Counted from the stretch's first letter, positions 45,371 through 55,253 are shown. The stretch is 64,000 nucleotides of DNA from a bacterium (GCA_016721565.1 JADKHW010000025.1:1-64000), one strand, 5' to 3'. Notes: generated by a model not told the origin, from the letters alone. Program-made: numbers and translations.

Positions 45371-46089
45371 ACCCTGAAATCATCTATTGCGAGTTCCCCG
45401 ACGACGTCGCCGAAGCGGCGGCGGCACTCTTGCACGAGCTTCAAGAAGAAGCAATCGCCGAGCGCGGCGTGTTTCGCATTGCGCTATCCGGCGGTTCGAC
45501 TCCTGCTTTGCTGTTCAAACTGCTTGCAAGCGCAGAGTGGAGAGATGAGATGGACTTTGCCAATTGGGAAGTTTATTGGGTTGACGAACGCGCAGTTCCT
45601 CCAACACACAAAGACTCCAATTACAAACTCGCCAATGATCTCTTATTAAGCAAAGTGGTAATAGGCGAGGTCTTTCGCATGATCGGCGAACATGCTGATT
45701 TACACGAAGCCGCCAACGAATACGCACGCACGCTTAAGAGCCGCTTCATTCCCGAATCAGTTTCGTTCGATGCAGTCTTGCTTGGAATGGGAGCAGATGG
45801 TCACACCGCATCGTTGTTTCCCGGCACCCCGGTTTTGGAATCGGGAGCATTAGTCGAAGCGGTTGAAATCCCGGGCAACGCGATTCCCAAACGCTTGACT
45901 CTAACTCTTCGCATCATCAACAGCGCACGCGCCGCAATCTTCTTGGTCACAGGCGAAGAGAAAGCCGCACGCTTACGCGAAGTCTTAATCGACAACAACT
46001 ACAAATACCCTGCAACAAGAATTGAACCCCGCGAAGGCCGCTTAATTTGGATTATCGACGAAGATGCCGCCAGCGAATTGAACGAATAA
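45367..46089 (+). CDS. pgl: 6-phosphogluconolactonase
   Basis: 240 residues, the usual DevB-type length. SGGSTPALLFKLL, VYWVDERAVPPTHKDSNY and LGMGADGHTASLFPGTPVL are the conserved blocks, the last holding the catalytic His. It hydrolyses the lactone made by Zwf. Last gene of the operon, followed by a terminator. Confidence 0.95.
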   Translation: MNPEIIYCEFPDDVAEAAAALLHELQEEAIAERGVFRIALSGGSTPALLFKLLASAEWRDEMDFANWEVYWVDERAVPPTHKDSNYKLANDLLLSKVVIGEVFRMIGEHADLHEAANEYARTLKSRFIPESVSFDAVLLGMGADGHTASLFPGTPVLESGALVEAVEIPGNAIPKRLTLTLRIINSARAAIFLVTGEEKAARLREVLIDNNYKYPATRIEPREGRLIWIIDEDAASELNE

Positions 46090-46112
46090 CGCAATATAAA
46101 GTTCACTAATGC

Positions 46113-46143
46113 AAAACGGGCGACCCATCAGGTCGCCCGTTTC
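46113..46143. terminator. Intrinsic terminator between convergent operons
   Basis: AAAACGGGCGACC-CATCA-GGTCGCCCGTTT; the stem is perfect, the T runs are short on both sides. Confidence 0.7.
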
Positions 46144-46164
46144 CTATTTCTAATTTCATACTTC

Positions 46165-47874
46165 CTATTTAAACAGGAAATACACTCCCGCAAAGGGTCG
46201 AATCTGCACGTCTTCACCGTCCGGCAAATATGCCTTAACGCCCGCATTGACTTGCAAAATGTCGATGTCCAATTGAAGGGAACCATCGAGCATTGGCGCC
46301 TCAATGTAGGGGAAGAAAAGTGTCTCCACTCTGTCTTTATAAGTGTCGTTGTCAAACGTCGCGTTAAGGATATTATTCTGCGCACCTACCTCAAGACGTA
46401 ATCGTTGGCTCTTGCTACTCATGACAGTCCAGCGTAACGCAATCGTCTGATAGAAGACACTTGCGGAAATAGAGTTGACTTCCGGCAAATCTGGGACTTC
46501 GTCGGAACTTACAACTTTACTACCAAATGATATTCCTGAATTGGAATGCACGCCTGCACCGGCAGTGATTTGAGTTTGATCCGAAAACTTGTAGTTCAGA
46601 TTGCCACTTACTTCAAATGCGCTTTTGAGTTTCCATTCCCAAAATTGGTTCTCAACTGAGAATTGTTCAGGCGAAGTTTCCTGCCACATTAGATAGCGGC
46701 TGTCATCTGGACCAGGCCATATCGCCGCAAGTCGCATCCAAAGACCAACTCTCTTTCCTGCTCCATACGGTGCTAACTTATCGACGCCAAATTTTGTAGC
46801 AAGTTCGTAATGCCCGAGATCTTGTGCGGCAGGCTCATTGAAGTATTTCCCAATCTTCTCATCATCCCAACCCGCCCTCACGCGATCCCAAAACAAATTG
46901 TCCTGAAACAGAGTGCGAATGCCCACGAAGGCAAACAGCGAACGATCCCACGCGGGGATGTACATCAATTCCGCCGACGTGCCTAAAAATCTTGCCGTCA
47001 AAGTATCGCTTGTCCACGGCGCAAGTTCGGCGGTGAAACGCAAACCGATGCGCGAATTTACCTCTTGCCGCCCGGCAACCCATCTGTCCCACACGCCAAA
47101 TTCCCACTCATTACCCGCCGCAAACGCAAGTCGGCCGCGCGACGCTTCACGCTGTGACATCGAGTAGCCGCCGCCCAGCATACCCAGCGCTTCGCGGTAA
47201 AACAAATTGCGCGGCTGTTCAAGCAGTTCGCTGGGCACATACACCGTATCTCGAATGATTATCGGATCTTTTTCGACTGTGACGATTTCCGGCACGAACA
47301 CCGTGTCATGAATGAACACCGTTACCGTGTCAAACCGCGACGGCTCCAGTCTGGGAAAACTCACGCGCGTCGAATCAAAATTCCATAATCTGATTTGCGC
47401 GCCGCTGTTCGTGAATTTGAAATAGCCTTCGATTGTGGCACCGCGGTAGCCGCGCGCGAGTCGCTCTTGCAATCCCGCGAGTATGCCGTAACCTAATGCT
47501 TTGCCGCCGCGACTACTTATCGCAACCGAATCAAACACCGTGTGGTATTGACGGTTTTCATATATTTCTGCATTGGCCGGCAGTCTGAACGAACGTAAGA
47601 GCGAATCGAGCCGCTCGCTAATCGGTTCAAGCCGGAGCACACGCCCCGTCGGATAGAGCACGACCGCATCGTTCTGATCGAAACCGTCACTTAGCAGGTC
47701 GGTGATCATCACGCGCTCAATCGTCTCGTTGCCCAAGAACAACTCATCGCGCAAGACTTGAATTTCTCGCGCGTCTGTGACATTCTGTTGTGTCACGACC
47801 TTAAAGTCCACTTCTGCAAACACATTCATCGTCATCGCCGCAAGCGCGGCCCATAGCCATCTCATGTGCTTCAC
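46165..47874 (-). CDS. Predicted outer-membrane beta-barrel protein
   Basis: 569 residues. A short signal peptide (WLWAALAAMTMNVFAE) is followed by a mixed domain (20-230) containing repeated FDTVTVFIHDTVFVPEIVTVE and IIIRDTVYVP strings, often seen in secreted FCB proteins, then about 330 residues of alternating strands ending in FAGVYFLFK, the aromatic C-terminal end of a barrel. GTG 47874 lies directly after the stop of the TPR gene, so the two form an operon. Cargo or partner unknown. Confidence 0.65.
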   Translation of the reverse strand: MKHMRWLWAALAAMTMNVFAEVDFKVVTQQNVTDAREIQVLRDELFLGNETIERVMITDLLSDGFDQNDAVVLYPTGRVLRLEPISERLDSLLRSFRLPANAEIYENRQYHTVFDSVAISSRGGKALGYGILAGLQERLARGYRGATIEGYFKFTNSGAQIRLWNFDSTRVSFPRLEPSRFDTVTVFIHDTVFVPEIVTVEKDPIIIRDTVYVPSELLEQPRNLFYREALGMLGGGYSMSQREASRGRLAFAAGNEWEFGVWDRWVAGRQEVNSRIGLRFTAELAPWTSDTLTARFLGTSAELMYIPAWDRSLFAFVGIRTLFQDNLFWDRVRAGWDDEKIGKYFNEPAAQDLGHYELATKFGVDKLAPYGAGKRVGLWMRLAAIWPGPDDSRYLMWQETSPEQFSVENQFWEWKLKSAFEVSGNLNYKFSDQTQITAGAGVHSNSGISFGSKVVSSDEVPDLPEVNSISASVFYQTIALRWTVMSSKSQRLRLEVGAQNNILNATFDNDTYKDRVETLFFPYIEAPMLDGSLQLDIDILQVNAGVKAYLPDGEDVQIRPFAGVYFLFK

Positions 47875-49204
47875 TTATTGTCCCCCTAACAGGGCTTGAT
47901 ATTTCTTCATCTGCTCCCACTGCCCCTTCGAGCGATAGGAGGTTACCAATATCTCGTATGCTGCCTTGCGCTGCTCCGGCGTTAATGGAAACGTCAGCGC
48001 ACGTTCAGCTTGCTCAATCGATTGCGCTAAATCGTTAGCCGCAATCTGAGCAATCGCAACAAATCCGCCGCCCTGCCCTTCCCATTGCACCTTTGTGCTA
48101 TTCAAAAAATACTCGAGCGCGCCGCGTCTGTCGTTGTTGGCCACAAGCTCCTGCCCGTAAGCATAAAGCATCTTGCCATAGCTCTCTTTATAATCCTTGG
48201 GGCACTCTTCGCCCAAGCGATTCACAACCTCGCCAAGCCGCTGAATGCCCTCAGTTTTGTTGGCATAGTTATATGTTACCAGCGACAATCTCCACGTTAG
48301 AAAGTCACGCGCCTTCACCGTACGTGCGGATGAAATTCCACCAAGATAGGCCTCACGCGCGCCATTCCAATCTTCATTGGTTTCAGCAGCATAGGCCGCA
48401 TCACGATACTCCGCCGCCGCAATGCCACCGTTGTCCCAATTTATCCAATCAATCGTCTTTTGAATCTCGGCGGAATCTTCGGGCGTCGAATACGATTGCG
48501 CAAGCGTAAACATCTTCAGAGCGTTTTGATCCTGATAGGTTTTCAAATACGCTTCACCGAGATACAAGCGGTAGTTATTGGGAATTGAATCAGTCGAACC
48601 TGTTACAAGTTCACGAATGCGCATCGCCTGATCAAATCCCGTCACCGCCTTGTCGTATTGTTTTGCCGAATAAGCGGCGTAGCCATAAGCAAACCAAAGA
48701 TTGTCTTCGCCCTGACGTTCGTTTAATATCTCGCGATAGAGCGGCAGTGACTTATCCCACTCTTCCATTCTATCATATGTTGCCACGAGCCACAATTGCA
48801 GCTCTTTCATCTCGGGTTGCTTGGTATAGGCCTTCTCGAAATTCTTCGCAGCGGATTTGAACGCCGACATCGCGCGCTTGCGCGTATCCTGCTCTTTGGA
48901 AGATTTTGTCGTGTCACCCATCGCCTGCCCGATCAAGCCAAACACCCCGCCGCGCGATTTCATCGTGGTGTCGGTCCCCGCCACGCGCATTGCATTGGCC
49001 TCTTTCAAAAACTCTTCACCTGCCGCAAAATCCTCTTTGCCGTGTTCAAACAGCGAGGTCGCCTGCTCTTCGGTTTTCTCTTCCCCGAACAGCCAATTTC
49101 GCCAACGAATCCGCTTCCGAATTTTTCGCATCCTTTTGCGCAAACGCCAACGTGCTCATAGTCATAGCTGCGAGCCAAAGGATGGTTATTTGTAGTCTAT
49201 TCAT
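47875..49204 (-). CDS. Secreted TPR-repeat protein, N-terminal frameshift
   Basis: About 443 residues after repair. The TPR body (for example LWLVATYDRMEEWDKSLPLY, WFAYGYAAYSAKQYDKAVTG, YLGEAYLKTYQDQNALKMF) is intact. The body frame starts with an odd basic stretch (RKIRKRIRWRNW). In another frame ATG 49204 opens a proper signal peptide (ITILWLAAMTMSTLAFAQ), which joins the body (AKWLFGEEKTEEQA) if one base is removed near 49095. Probably periplasmic, working with the barrel protein whose gene follows without a gap. Confidence 0.7.
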
Positions 49205-49285
49205 CATACATCATCCCAAATTCATCATATTTTCTTAGCCCTAAGTTTCCCCACTCATCCTCGGAACCCTCTTCCTTTTGGCCGA

Positions 49286-49326
49286 GTTATATCGTCAATA
49301 CAAACCCGGTAAACCTTTGATATAAC
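49286..49326. repeat. Spaced perfect inverted repeat between divergent genes
   Basis: GTTATATC (49286-49293) and GATATAAC (49319-49326), centres 33 bases apart. It lies 82 bases upstream of the TPR gene and 222 bases upstream of the lipoprotein gene, so it could be a shared operator. The gap 49205-49547 holds no gene. Confidence 0.4.
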
Positions 49327-49547
49327 AAGTAATATAGCATCGTTTGAAGGAACTGTCAACACTCTCTGACCCATTTGCGAAAGCTCAATAAAATTCCTCT
49401 GCCAACTGGGCATTTGTTTCCTCCTCGCAACCTCCTGTTCTGTATAGCTAATCTGGGGAAATCAAGTAACTCATCTTGACAATCGCTAACGGAATCCTTA
49501 ACTTATTAAGTTCAAAAGACAAAGCACCATTTCACCCACGCAAAACC

Positions 49548-50135
49548 ATGTTCTCCCGCAGACTGATTTCCACCGTAATCCTGTCGTTATTTGCCACCAT
49601 GTGGCTGGTCGGCTGTCAAGGCCCCGATGCACAGGCTCAAAAACTCTTTGCCGATCACAAGTACCAAGAGGTAATCGACAAGTTCCCGGATTCGCAGATG
49701 GCCCGCCGCGCCCGCTCGATGATTGCCGAAGAGCTGCTTGGCGCCGGCAAGTATCAGGAGGTCATCGAAAAGTACCCGGACACACGGGCGGCGATGATGG
49801 CGAAGGATGAGAAGGCAAGAGCGCTTTTCAATGAGAAAAAGTACGACGATCTGATTGCCCAATTCCCGAACTCGCCATTGGCCAACGACGCCAAGAATAT
49901 GCAGGCAGAGGAATTGTACAACAAGGGCGCATTTGACGAGCTGATCGCCAAATTCCCCAAAACTCCGAAGGGCAAGGAAGTCCTTGAAGCTCGCGCGACC
50001 GCCGAGTTTGACGCCGCGAAGAAGATGAAGGGTGACAAGCAGATTGCAGCCCTCGAGAGCATAATGCGCGCCTATACCGAGACGGCGGCCTACAAAGACG
50101 CCGCGAACCTGCTACGTGAGGTCCGCAAGAAATAG
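49548..50135 (+). CDS. Lipoprotein with short helical repeats
   Basis: 195 residues from ATG 49548. Lipobox LVGC about 20 residues in. The mature part is built of repeats of about 26 residues with the form KYQEVIDKFPDSQMARRARS (then AEELL), related to the BamD/TPR pattern but shorter. Paralog of the next gene. A periplasmic scaffold is likely; partners unknown. Confidence 0.7.
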   Translation: MFSRRLISTVILSLFATMWLVGCQGPDAQAQKLFADHKYQEVIDKFPDSQMARRARSMIAEELLGAGKYQEVIEKYPDTRAAMMAKDEKARALFNEKKYDDLIAQFPNSPLANDAKNMQAEELYNKGAFDELIAKFPKTPKGKEVLEARATAEFDAAKKMKGDKQIAALESIMRAYTETAAYKDAANLLREVRKK

Positions 50136-50179
50136 CTCAAATTAATAGCTTCCTATTTCCAATTTCCTATTTTCCGCCC

Positions 50180-50785
50180 ATGAGACCTCGCCTTACGCAC
50201 ATCATTACTCTTCTATCCCTGCTCTTACTGCTGGGCTGTGCGACTCCAGCCGAGCGCGCCGAAAATCTGTATAAAGAGGGGAAATTTGAAGAGGTCATGT
50301 CGCGCTACCCGCAAGCACCGGCGGCACAAAAGGCCAAAGAAGCCCTGGCTACCAAGCTTTTGAAGGACGGCGCGTACGAGCGTGTCATGACCGAATTCAA
50401 GGATACGCCGATGGCCTTCGAGGCCCGCGTGCGCTATGCCGAGAAGATTTTGGCTGAAGGGAAGTTTGAAGAGGTTATGCAGAAGTACGATGACACTCCG
50501 GCTGCCATCAAGGCTCGTGAACTGGCTGCACAGGCGCTCTACGATGCCGGACGTATCACTGAAGCGGCTCGGGAATATCCCCAGACTCCGGCGGGATCAC
50601 GCGCGCGTGATGAGCTGGCTCGGGCCGAATTCGAGCGCATTATGACCTACAAGAGCCCGGAAGAGCGCCGCAAAGCATTGGAAGATTTTGTCACAAGTTC
50701 TGTTTATGCAGGCACAGGCCCATCCGCCCAAGCCCAAATTGAACTCGCCAAGCTGGACGGCCTAAAACTCCCGGGCAATTACTAA
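50180..50785 (+). CDS. Lipoprotein with short helical repeats, paralog
   Basis: 201 residues. Signal and lipobox LSLLLLLGC. The same repeat type as the preceding gene (GKFEEVMSRYPQAPAAQKAK, GKFEEVMQKYDDTPAAIKAR), 44 bases downstream of it, so they form an operon and arose by duplication. Followed by a terminator. Confidence 0.7.
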   Translation: MRPRLTHIITLLSLLLLLGCATPAERAENLYKEGKFEEVMSRYPQAPAAQKAKEALATKLLKDGAYERVMTEFKDTPMAFEARVRYAEKILAEGKFEEVMQKYDDTPAAIKARELAAQALYDAGRITEAAREYPQTPAGSRARDELARAEFERIMTYKSPEERRKALEDFVTSSVYAGTGPSAQAQIELAKLDGLKLPGNY

Positions 50786-50802
50786 GCAATAGATAGAATT
50801 TA

Positions 50803-50829
50803 AAAGGCGGCCCACTGGCCGCCTTTTTT
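50803..50829 (+). terminator. Intrinsic terminator of the lipoprotein pair
   Basis: AAGGCGGCCC-ACT-GGCCGCCTT followed by TTTT. Confidence 0.85.
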
Positions 50830-50839
50830 CTAACCACCC

Positions 50840-51955
50840 ATGCCCTCCGCTCAAATCAACCTCACCGCTCTCAAGCACAACTTCGAAGCCCTCGCCCAAC
50901 GCGTTGCTCCCAAGGGCGTGCTCGCAGTTGTTAAGTGGGATGCCTACGGTCACGGCTTGGAGCAGTGCGCCCGCGTGCTGAACGACGCAAGCGCGTGGGG
51001 ATTTGGGGTGAGTCTTCCCGCCGACGGCGTGAAATTGCGGCAGATAGGAATCACCAAGCCGATTCTCGTGATGACCGATTGGGTCGGCAAAGCCGTAAAG
51101 CAATTCACCAAGTACGACTTGTCTTTTGCCGCAACCTCATGGTACAAAGTCGAGTATCTTGATTCGCTCTCAAAGAAAACCGGCAAAGCTATCTCAACTC
51201 ATCTAAAGTTCGACACCGGCTTAGGCCGCGTGGGGATTCACCATTCGCTTTATCGTAAGACACTCGGCGCGCTAAAAAGCTTGCATCACTTGAAGCTTGA
51301 TGCAATTTACTCGCATCTTGCCTATGGTGGCCCAAAAGATCGAGAGCGCGGCTTAGAGCAAATCAAAGTCTTCAACGAGATTCTTAAACATGCAAAAACC
51401 GTTGGCATCACACCAACGGTTACACATTTGGCAAACTCTGCCGCAGCTCTTGCCCTACCTGAAGTCCCGGGAGATCTGGTCAGAACAGGGATTGCATTGT
51501 ACGGTCAACCACCCTCACCCACCGTGGCCGACATGCTCCCCCTTGAACCCGTGATGACTCTGAGTGGAAATATCTTGAACGTCCGCAAGGTCAAACGCGG
51601 TCACGGTTTCCCCAGCTCGCATTTTTGGAAAGCTCCCTATGACGGCTGGGGCGTTGAAATCGATTTAGGCTACTCAACAGGCTACCCGCGCACAATGGTC
51701 AACGAAGCTAGCATTCTCTATCACGGAAAACGCTATCCGTTAGTCGGAATGATGAGCGAAGACAAATCATACACCTTCATCACCGGAGAAAAACCCGCAG
51801 CAGGAGAAGAAATCGTCTTCTGGGGCCAACAAGAGAACGAACGCATCTATTTGTACGAACTCTCTCCGCTCATTGACGCTCTCCCCTACGAACTAACGAC
51901 ATGGCTAAGCAATAATGTCGAGCGTTCTTATTCTGATTCCAACCCAATCCTCTGA
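50840..51955 (+). CDS. alr: Alanine racemase
   Basis: 371 residues, the usual length. VVKWDAYGHG holds the PLP-binding Lys (the common form is VVKADAYGHG), LKFDTGLGRVGI and LVRTGIALYG are standard, and LGYSTGYPR corresponds to the block with the second catalytic Tyr. The usual CMDQ block reads MMSEDKSYTF. It supplies D-alanine for peptidoglycan. It follows the lipoprotein terminator closely with no clear ribosome site. Confidence 0.85.
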   Translation: MPSAQINLTALKHNFEALAQRVAPKGVLAVVKWDAYGHGLEQCARVLNDASAWGFGVSLPADGVKLRQIGITKPILVMTDWVGKAVKQFTKYDLSFAATSWYKVEYLDSLSKKTGKAISTHLKFDTGLGRVGIHHSLYRKTLGALKSLHHLKLDAIYSHLAYGGPKDRERGLEQIKVFNEILKHAKTVGITPTVTHLANSAAALALPEVPGDLVRTGIALYGQPPSPTVADMLPLEPVMTLSGNILNVRKVKRGHGFPSSHFWKAPYDGWGVEIDLGYSTGYPRTMVNEASILYHGKRYPLVGMMSEDKSYTFITGEKPAAGEEIVFWGQQENERIYLYELSPLIDALPYELTTWLSNNVERSYSDSNPIL

Positions 51956-52033
51956 GGGGGCAAGGGGGTAAACTCCCAGACTACACGGCACTCTCAAGCG
52001 CACGCGTCAGCGCAAAACCCGCTTAACAAGCGG

Positions 52034-53008
52034 CTATAGTTCCCCATCACTTCCAAGCTCCACCGCCAGCGCAGCCTCTTCTGTATCGTCAATTCGATCG
52101 ACGTTAACCATCACCGTGCCGCTTTCATCAACATGAAAAATCGAAACAAACCTGCGCCCGAATTCAATTTCGTCAAACCGGTAAGAATTGCGGACGTGCA
52201 CGGATTGCGAGAATGTATCGTCAAACCCGCGCACGATTATCATCACTTCCGCCTGCCGCCGTTTCAGTTCATCCAGATCAAGCCCCCACAAGGGGCTTGC
52301 GTCGTCTATGGGATGCACAATCGTCCACGGCAACGGGAAGAAGAAAATGGACGGGCGTTCTAATGTGAGCGGAGCATAGCGGCGAGTCTTGCGGCCATTC
52401 ACGTCATCCACCCACGAGAAGATTGCGCTGGCCGAGAGATCAATCATCACATTCCCACGCTGGTTCACGATGCGGAACATCAGCGCGGTTTTGTCTTGGT
52501 ATGGAGCGACAATGGCGCTCTTGGAAAATAAAATTCTCGCGGTGGGACGCGAGAATCTGGAGAAAAGCAATCCGGTTGCTAGCGCAAACGCCAGCAATCC
52601 CGTCAATGCCTCAACCGAAGATACGATTCCTCCTGCAATATCTCGTGGAGCAATTGCGCCGTAACCCACGGAGCTAAAAGTCTGCACGCTGAAAAAGAAA
52701 TCGTACATGAATTCTTCGGCCCGCCCGCACTCCGGCAAACCTTGCAGATGCGCACGTCCGATAACCCAATAGACAACTGCGAACAATAAATTGATGCCGA
52801 GCAAGAAGCCCCCCAACAAAGTCAGGAATCGTTCCCACGAGCAGGTAATCAGATACTGATACGCATGCAGCCCTTCATAACGCCTGCCAAATCGCCGCAC
52901 ATTGAAACTGCCGTCGTGCTCAATCGCGCGACGTAAATCTCCATCGAGCTTTTGCGACAGCCCCGGATCAAATCCCGGCGAGTGAAATTTACTTTTGTGA
53001 TTGGCCAT
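52034..53008 (-). CDS. Inward-rectifier (KirBac-like) potassium channel
   Basis: 324 residues. Two membrane helices (about 55-85 and 120-150) flank a pore helix and filter VQTFSSVGYGAIAP, where SVGYG replaces the usual TVGYG. The cytosolic immunoglobulin-like domain is clear: GLLFSRFSRPTARILFSKSA and MFRIVNQRGNVMIDLSASA. It conducts K+ across the inner membrane. It follows the permease gene by 12 bases, so the two share a transcript. Confidence 0.85.
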   Translation of the reverse strand: MANHKSKFHSPGFDPGLSQKLDGDLRRAIEHDGSFNVRRFGRRYEGLHAYQYLITCSWERFLTLLGGFLLGINLLFAVVYWVIGRAHLQGLPECGRAEEFMYDFFFSVQTFSSVGYGAIAPRDIAGGIVSSVEALTGLLAFALATGLLFSRFSRPTARILFSKSAIVAPYQDKTALMFRIVNQRGNVMIDLSASAIFSWVDDVNGRKTRRYAPLTLERPSIFFFPLPWTIVHPIDDASPLWGLDLDELKRRQAEVMIIVRGFDDTFSQSVHVRNSYRFDEIEFGRRFVSIFHVDESGTVMVNVDRIDDTEEAALAVELGSDGEL

Positions 53009-53020
53009 GCGGTTCGTGGG

Positions 53021-54274
53021 CTACGCTTTCACCTTATAGCCCGCACCCTCAACTGCCGCAGCAAGCACTTCCCGATCTACATTCTCGCCCAGTACCACGG
53101 CAGTTCCCTTGTCCAGAGAAACTTCACAGCTCGTGACACCCGCGACTTTTTCCAGCGAATCTTTCACATTCTTTACACAATGCGAGCAATTCAGGCCTTC
53201 GATATTCAGTTGCAATTCGTTATTCATAGCCTTCGGTGCGGCACCATACCGCCGTTTAAGTTTATAGAAAAAGTGCCGTAGCAAAAAGAAACTAAGCGCA
53301 GCCATCGTGGCATAGTGCCACCATGCCGCACCATGATCGTGCATGTGCTCAGGCATAGTGATGGTTAACGAAGTGTTCGCCAACAGATAGTCCAGCCCAA
53401 GACCAAACACCAGCGCAAAGACCGCTATCGAAGCAAGATAAACTGCCAGCACTTTCGACCCCAAAGCCCGCGCAATCACGACCATCGTAGCGGCATTCGT
53501 TGCGGGGCCTGTCATCAAAAACACAAACGCCGCACCCGCTGAAATTCCTTTGGTCATCAGCACGGCGGCGATCGGTACACTCGCAGTCGAACAGACATAT
53601 AGGGGCAATCCGATGGCCATCATCACCAGCATCGCCCCGATGCCGTTGCCCATGTTCCCTGCAAAAAAATCATCCGGAATCACCGCTGAGATAACTCCGG
53701 CAATCAAGATGCCGATCACAAGCCAAAACGCAATATCGCCAAGCAATTCTCTGAAGGCGAAGTGATAGGCGTCGGCGAATTTCTGTCCAATAGATTTCTT
53801 CGCATCTGCTTCGGCCAGAGCGTCTTCCGAGTGCATATGGTGTTTCATCCACTCGTCTTCGCGGGCACCCGGTTTCACAAGAATCACGGCCAGACCGCCC
53901 AGCACACCGCTGATGAAGGCTGCGAGTGGCCGGAAGATCGCCATCGCCCAGCCAAAGAACCCGTACGTCACCAATATTGAATCCACTCCCGTTTGTGGAG
54001 TTGAAATCAGGAACGACACAGTCGCCGCACGGGACGCCCCACGCTTTCGCAGACCCACACCCGTTGGAATGACACCACATGAGCACAGCGGCATCGGCAC
54101 GCCCAAAACCGCCGCCTTGAACGATGAGATTAAGTTCTCACCTCCCAAATGTCGGCCCACGGCCTTGCGCGGCACAAAGGCATGAAGCACTCCAGCCAAA
54201 GTGAACCCAAGCATTAGATACGGCGCCATCTCCAAGTACAGCGCCCAAGTTTCTTTGAAATAGTCAGCTATCAA
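53021..54274 (-). CDS. Metal permease with C-terminal HMA domain (SO_0444-type Cu/Zn efflux)
   Basis: About 417 residues. TTG 54274 is chosen because AAAGGA lies about nine bases upstream and it leads into DYFKETWALYLEMAPYLMLG; the frame is open to 54361. The permease part (1-340) has PMPLCSCGVIPTGVGLRKRGAS and STPQTGVDSILVTYG in its first half and STASVPIAAVLMTKGISAGA in its second, as in the ArsP/DUF318 superfamily. A His-rich loop (MPEHMHDHG) precedes a last helix. The C-terminal HMA domain has LNCSHC. Such fusions are linked to Cu/Zn efflux; substrate here not proven. Confidence 0.8.
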   Translation of the reverse strand: MIADYFKETWALYLEMAPYLMLGFTLAGVLHAFVPRKAVGRHLGGENLISSFKAAVLGVPMPLCSCGVIPTGVGLRKRGASRAATVSFLISTPQTGVDSILVTYGFFGWAMAIFRPLAAFISGVLGGLAVILVKPGAREDEWMKHHMHSEDALAEADAKKSIGQKFADAYHFAFRELLGDIAFWLVIGILIAGVISAVIPDDFFAGNMGNGIGAMLVMMAIGLPLYVCSTASVPIAAVLMTKGISAGAAFVFLMTGPATNAATMVVIARALGSKVLAVYLASIAVFALVFGLGLDYLLANTSLTITMPEHMHDHGAAWWHYATMAALSFFLLRHFFYKLKRRYGAAPKAMNNELQLNIEGLNCSHCVKNVKDSLEKVAGVTSCEVSLDKGTAVVLGENVDREVLAAAVEGAGYKVKA

Positions 54275-54443
54275 TCCAAATGTCCTTTCCCTCGTAAATC
54301 CCCCGAATGCAAGCTCGCTTCCAAGATAAGCTCTCGTTATCGTAAATACAACTCCTGCCAACAGTTTGGCTCAGCTCCCGTTGCACCTCAGTCCGAAATT
54401 TGTTATATTTCACAGTTAATCTATTAATTCCAGAAGTCTGCCC

Positions 54444-55253
54444 GTGTCCGCTTTCCTCTCCCGCCTTAAAGCCTCGATTGACCGATCCGGTTCCCCGCTG
54501 TGCGTGGGACTCGATCCCGACCCGGCAAAAATCCCGGCCAAGTTCGGTCGCGGAGCCGAGGGCGCAACCAAGTTTCTGGAAGAGATCATCATTGCTTTGT
54601 GGCCGAAGGTAGCGGCCTTCAAGCCCAACACCGCCTTCTTTGAAGCCTACGGCTCAGGCGGGTGGCTCGCACTCGAACGCCTCCGTATTACCTGTCCAAG
54701 CGATGTAATCTGGCTGATTGATGCCAAGCGCGGGGACATTGAGCACACCAATGATGCTTACGCCCGCGCCATCTTCGAAAGCCTCGGCGCTGACGCCGTC
54801 ACTGTTCAACCTTATCTTGGAATGGCAGCCTTGGAACCCTTTTGGCGCCACGCCGACAAAGGCGTATTTGTCCTTTGTGCAACATCCAATGCCAGTGCCT
54901 CACTCATACAAGAGCTACCGGTCGGCGAACGCAAGCTCTACCAAGAGATCGCTCACCAAGTCAAAGCCGCCAATCTAAACGGCAACATGGGCTTGGTCGT
55001 CGGTACAACTAAGCCCGAGGCTCTTGACCACATTCTTGGATTCGCACCTGAGCTTCCCTTGCTCTTGCCCGGCAGCGGAGCACAAGGCGGCAGCACCGAC
55101 GTCATGCAAAAAGTTAAAGTATCCGGCGGCATAGCCTTGCTAAATGTCTCGCGCAGTGTTCTCTACGCTTCGAGCGGCGACGATTGCATCAAAGCGGCAG
55201 TGAAGGAAGTTGAGAAATTAAAGGCCGCGCTTGACAAGACGGACTCGGTTTAG
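54444..55253 (+). CDS. pyrF: Orotidine 5'-phosphate decarboxylase, type 2
   Basis: 269 residues, typical for the type 2 enzyme. GLDPDPAKIP near the start and the catalytic DAKRGDIEHTN are present, and LLPGSGAQGG is the phosphate loop. GTG 54444 is the start. It makes UMP. pyrE lies 1.45 kb downstream in the same direction, with membrane-protein genes between. Confidence 0.9.
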   Translation: MSAFLSRLKASIDRSGSPLCVGLDPDPAKIPAKFGRGAEGATKFLEEIIIALWPKVAAFKPNTAFFEAYGSGGWLALERLRITCPSDVIWLIDAKRGDIEHTNDAYARAIFESLGADAVTVQPYLGMAALEPFWRHADKGVFVLCATSNASASLIQELPVGERKLYQEIAHQVKAANLNGNMGLVVGTTKPEALDHILGFAPELPLLLPGSGAQGGSTDVMQKVKVSGGIALLNVSRSVLYASSGDDCIKAAVKEVEKLKAALDKTDSV

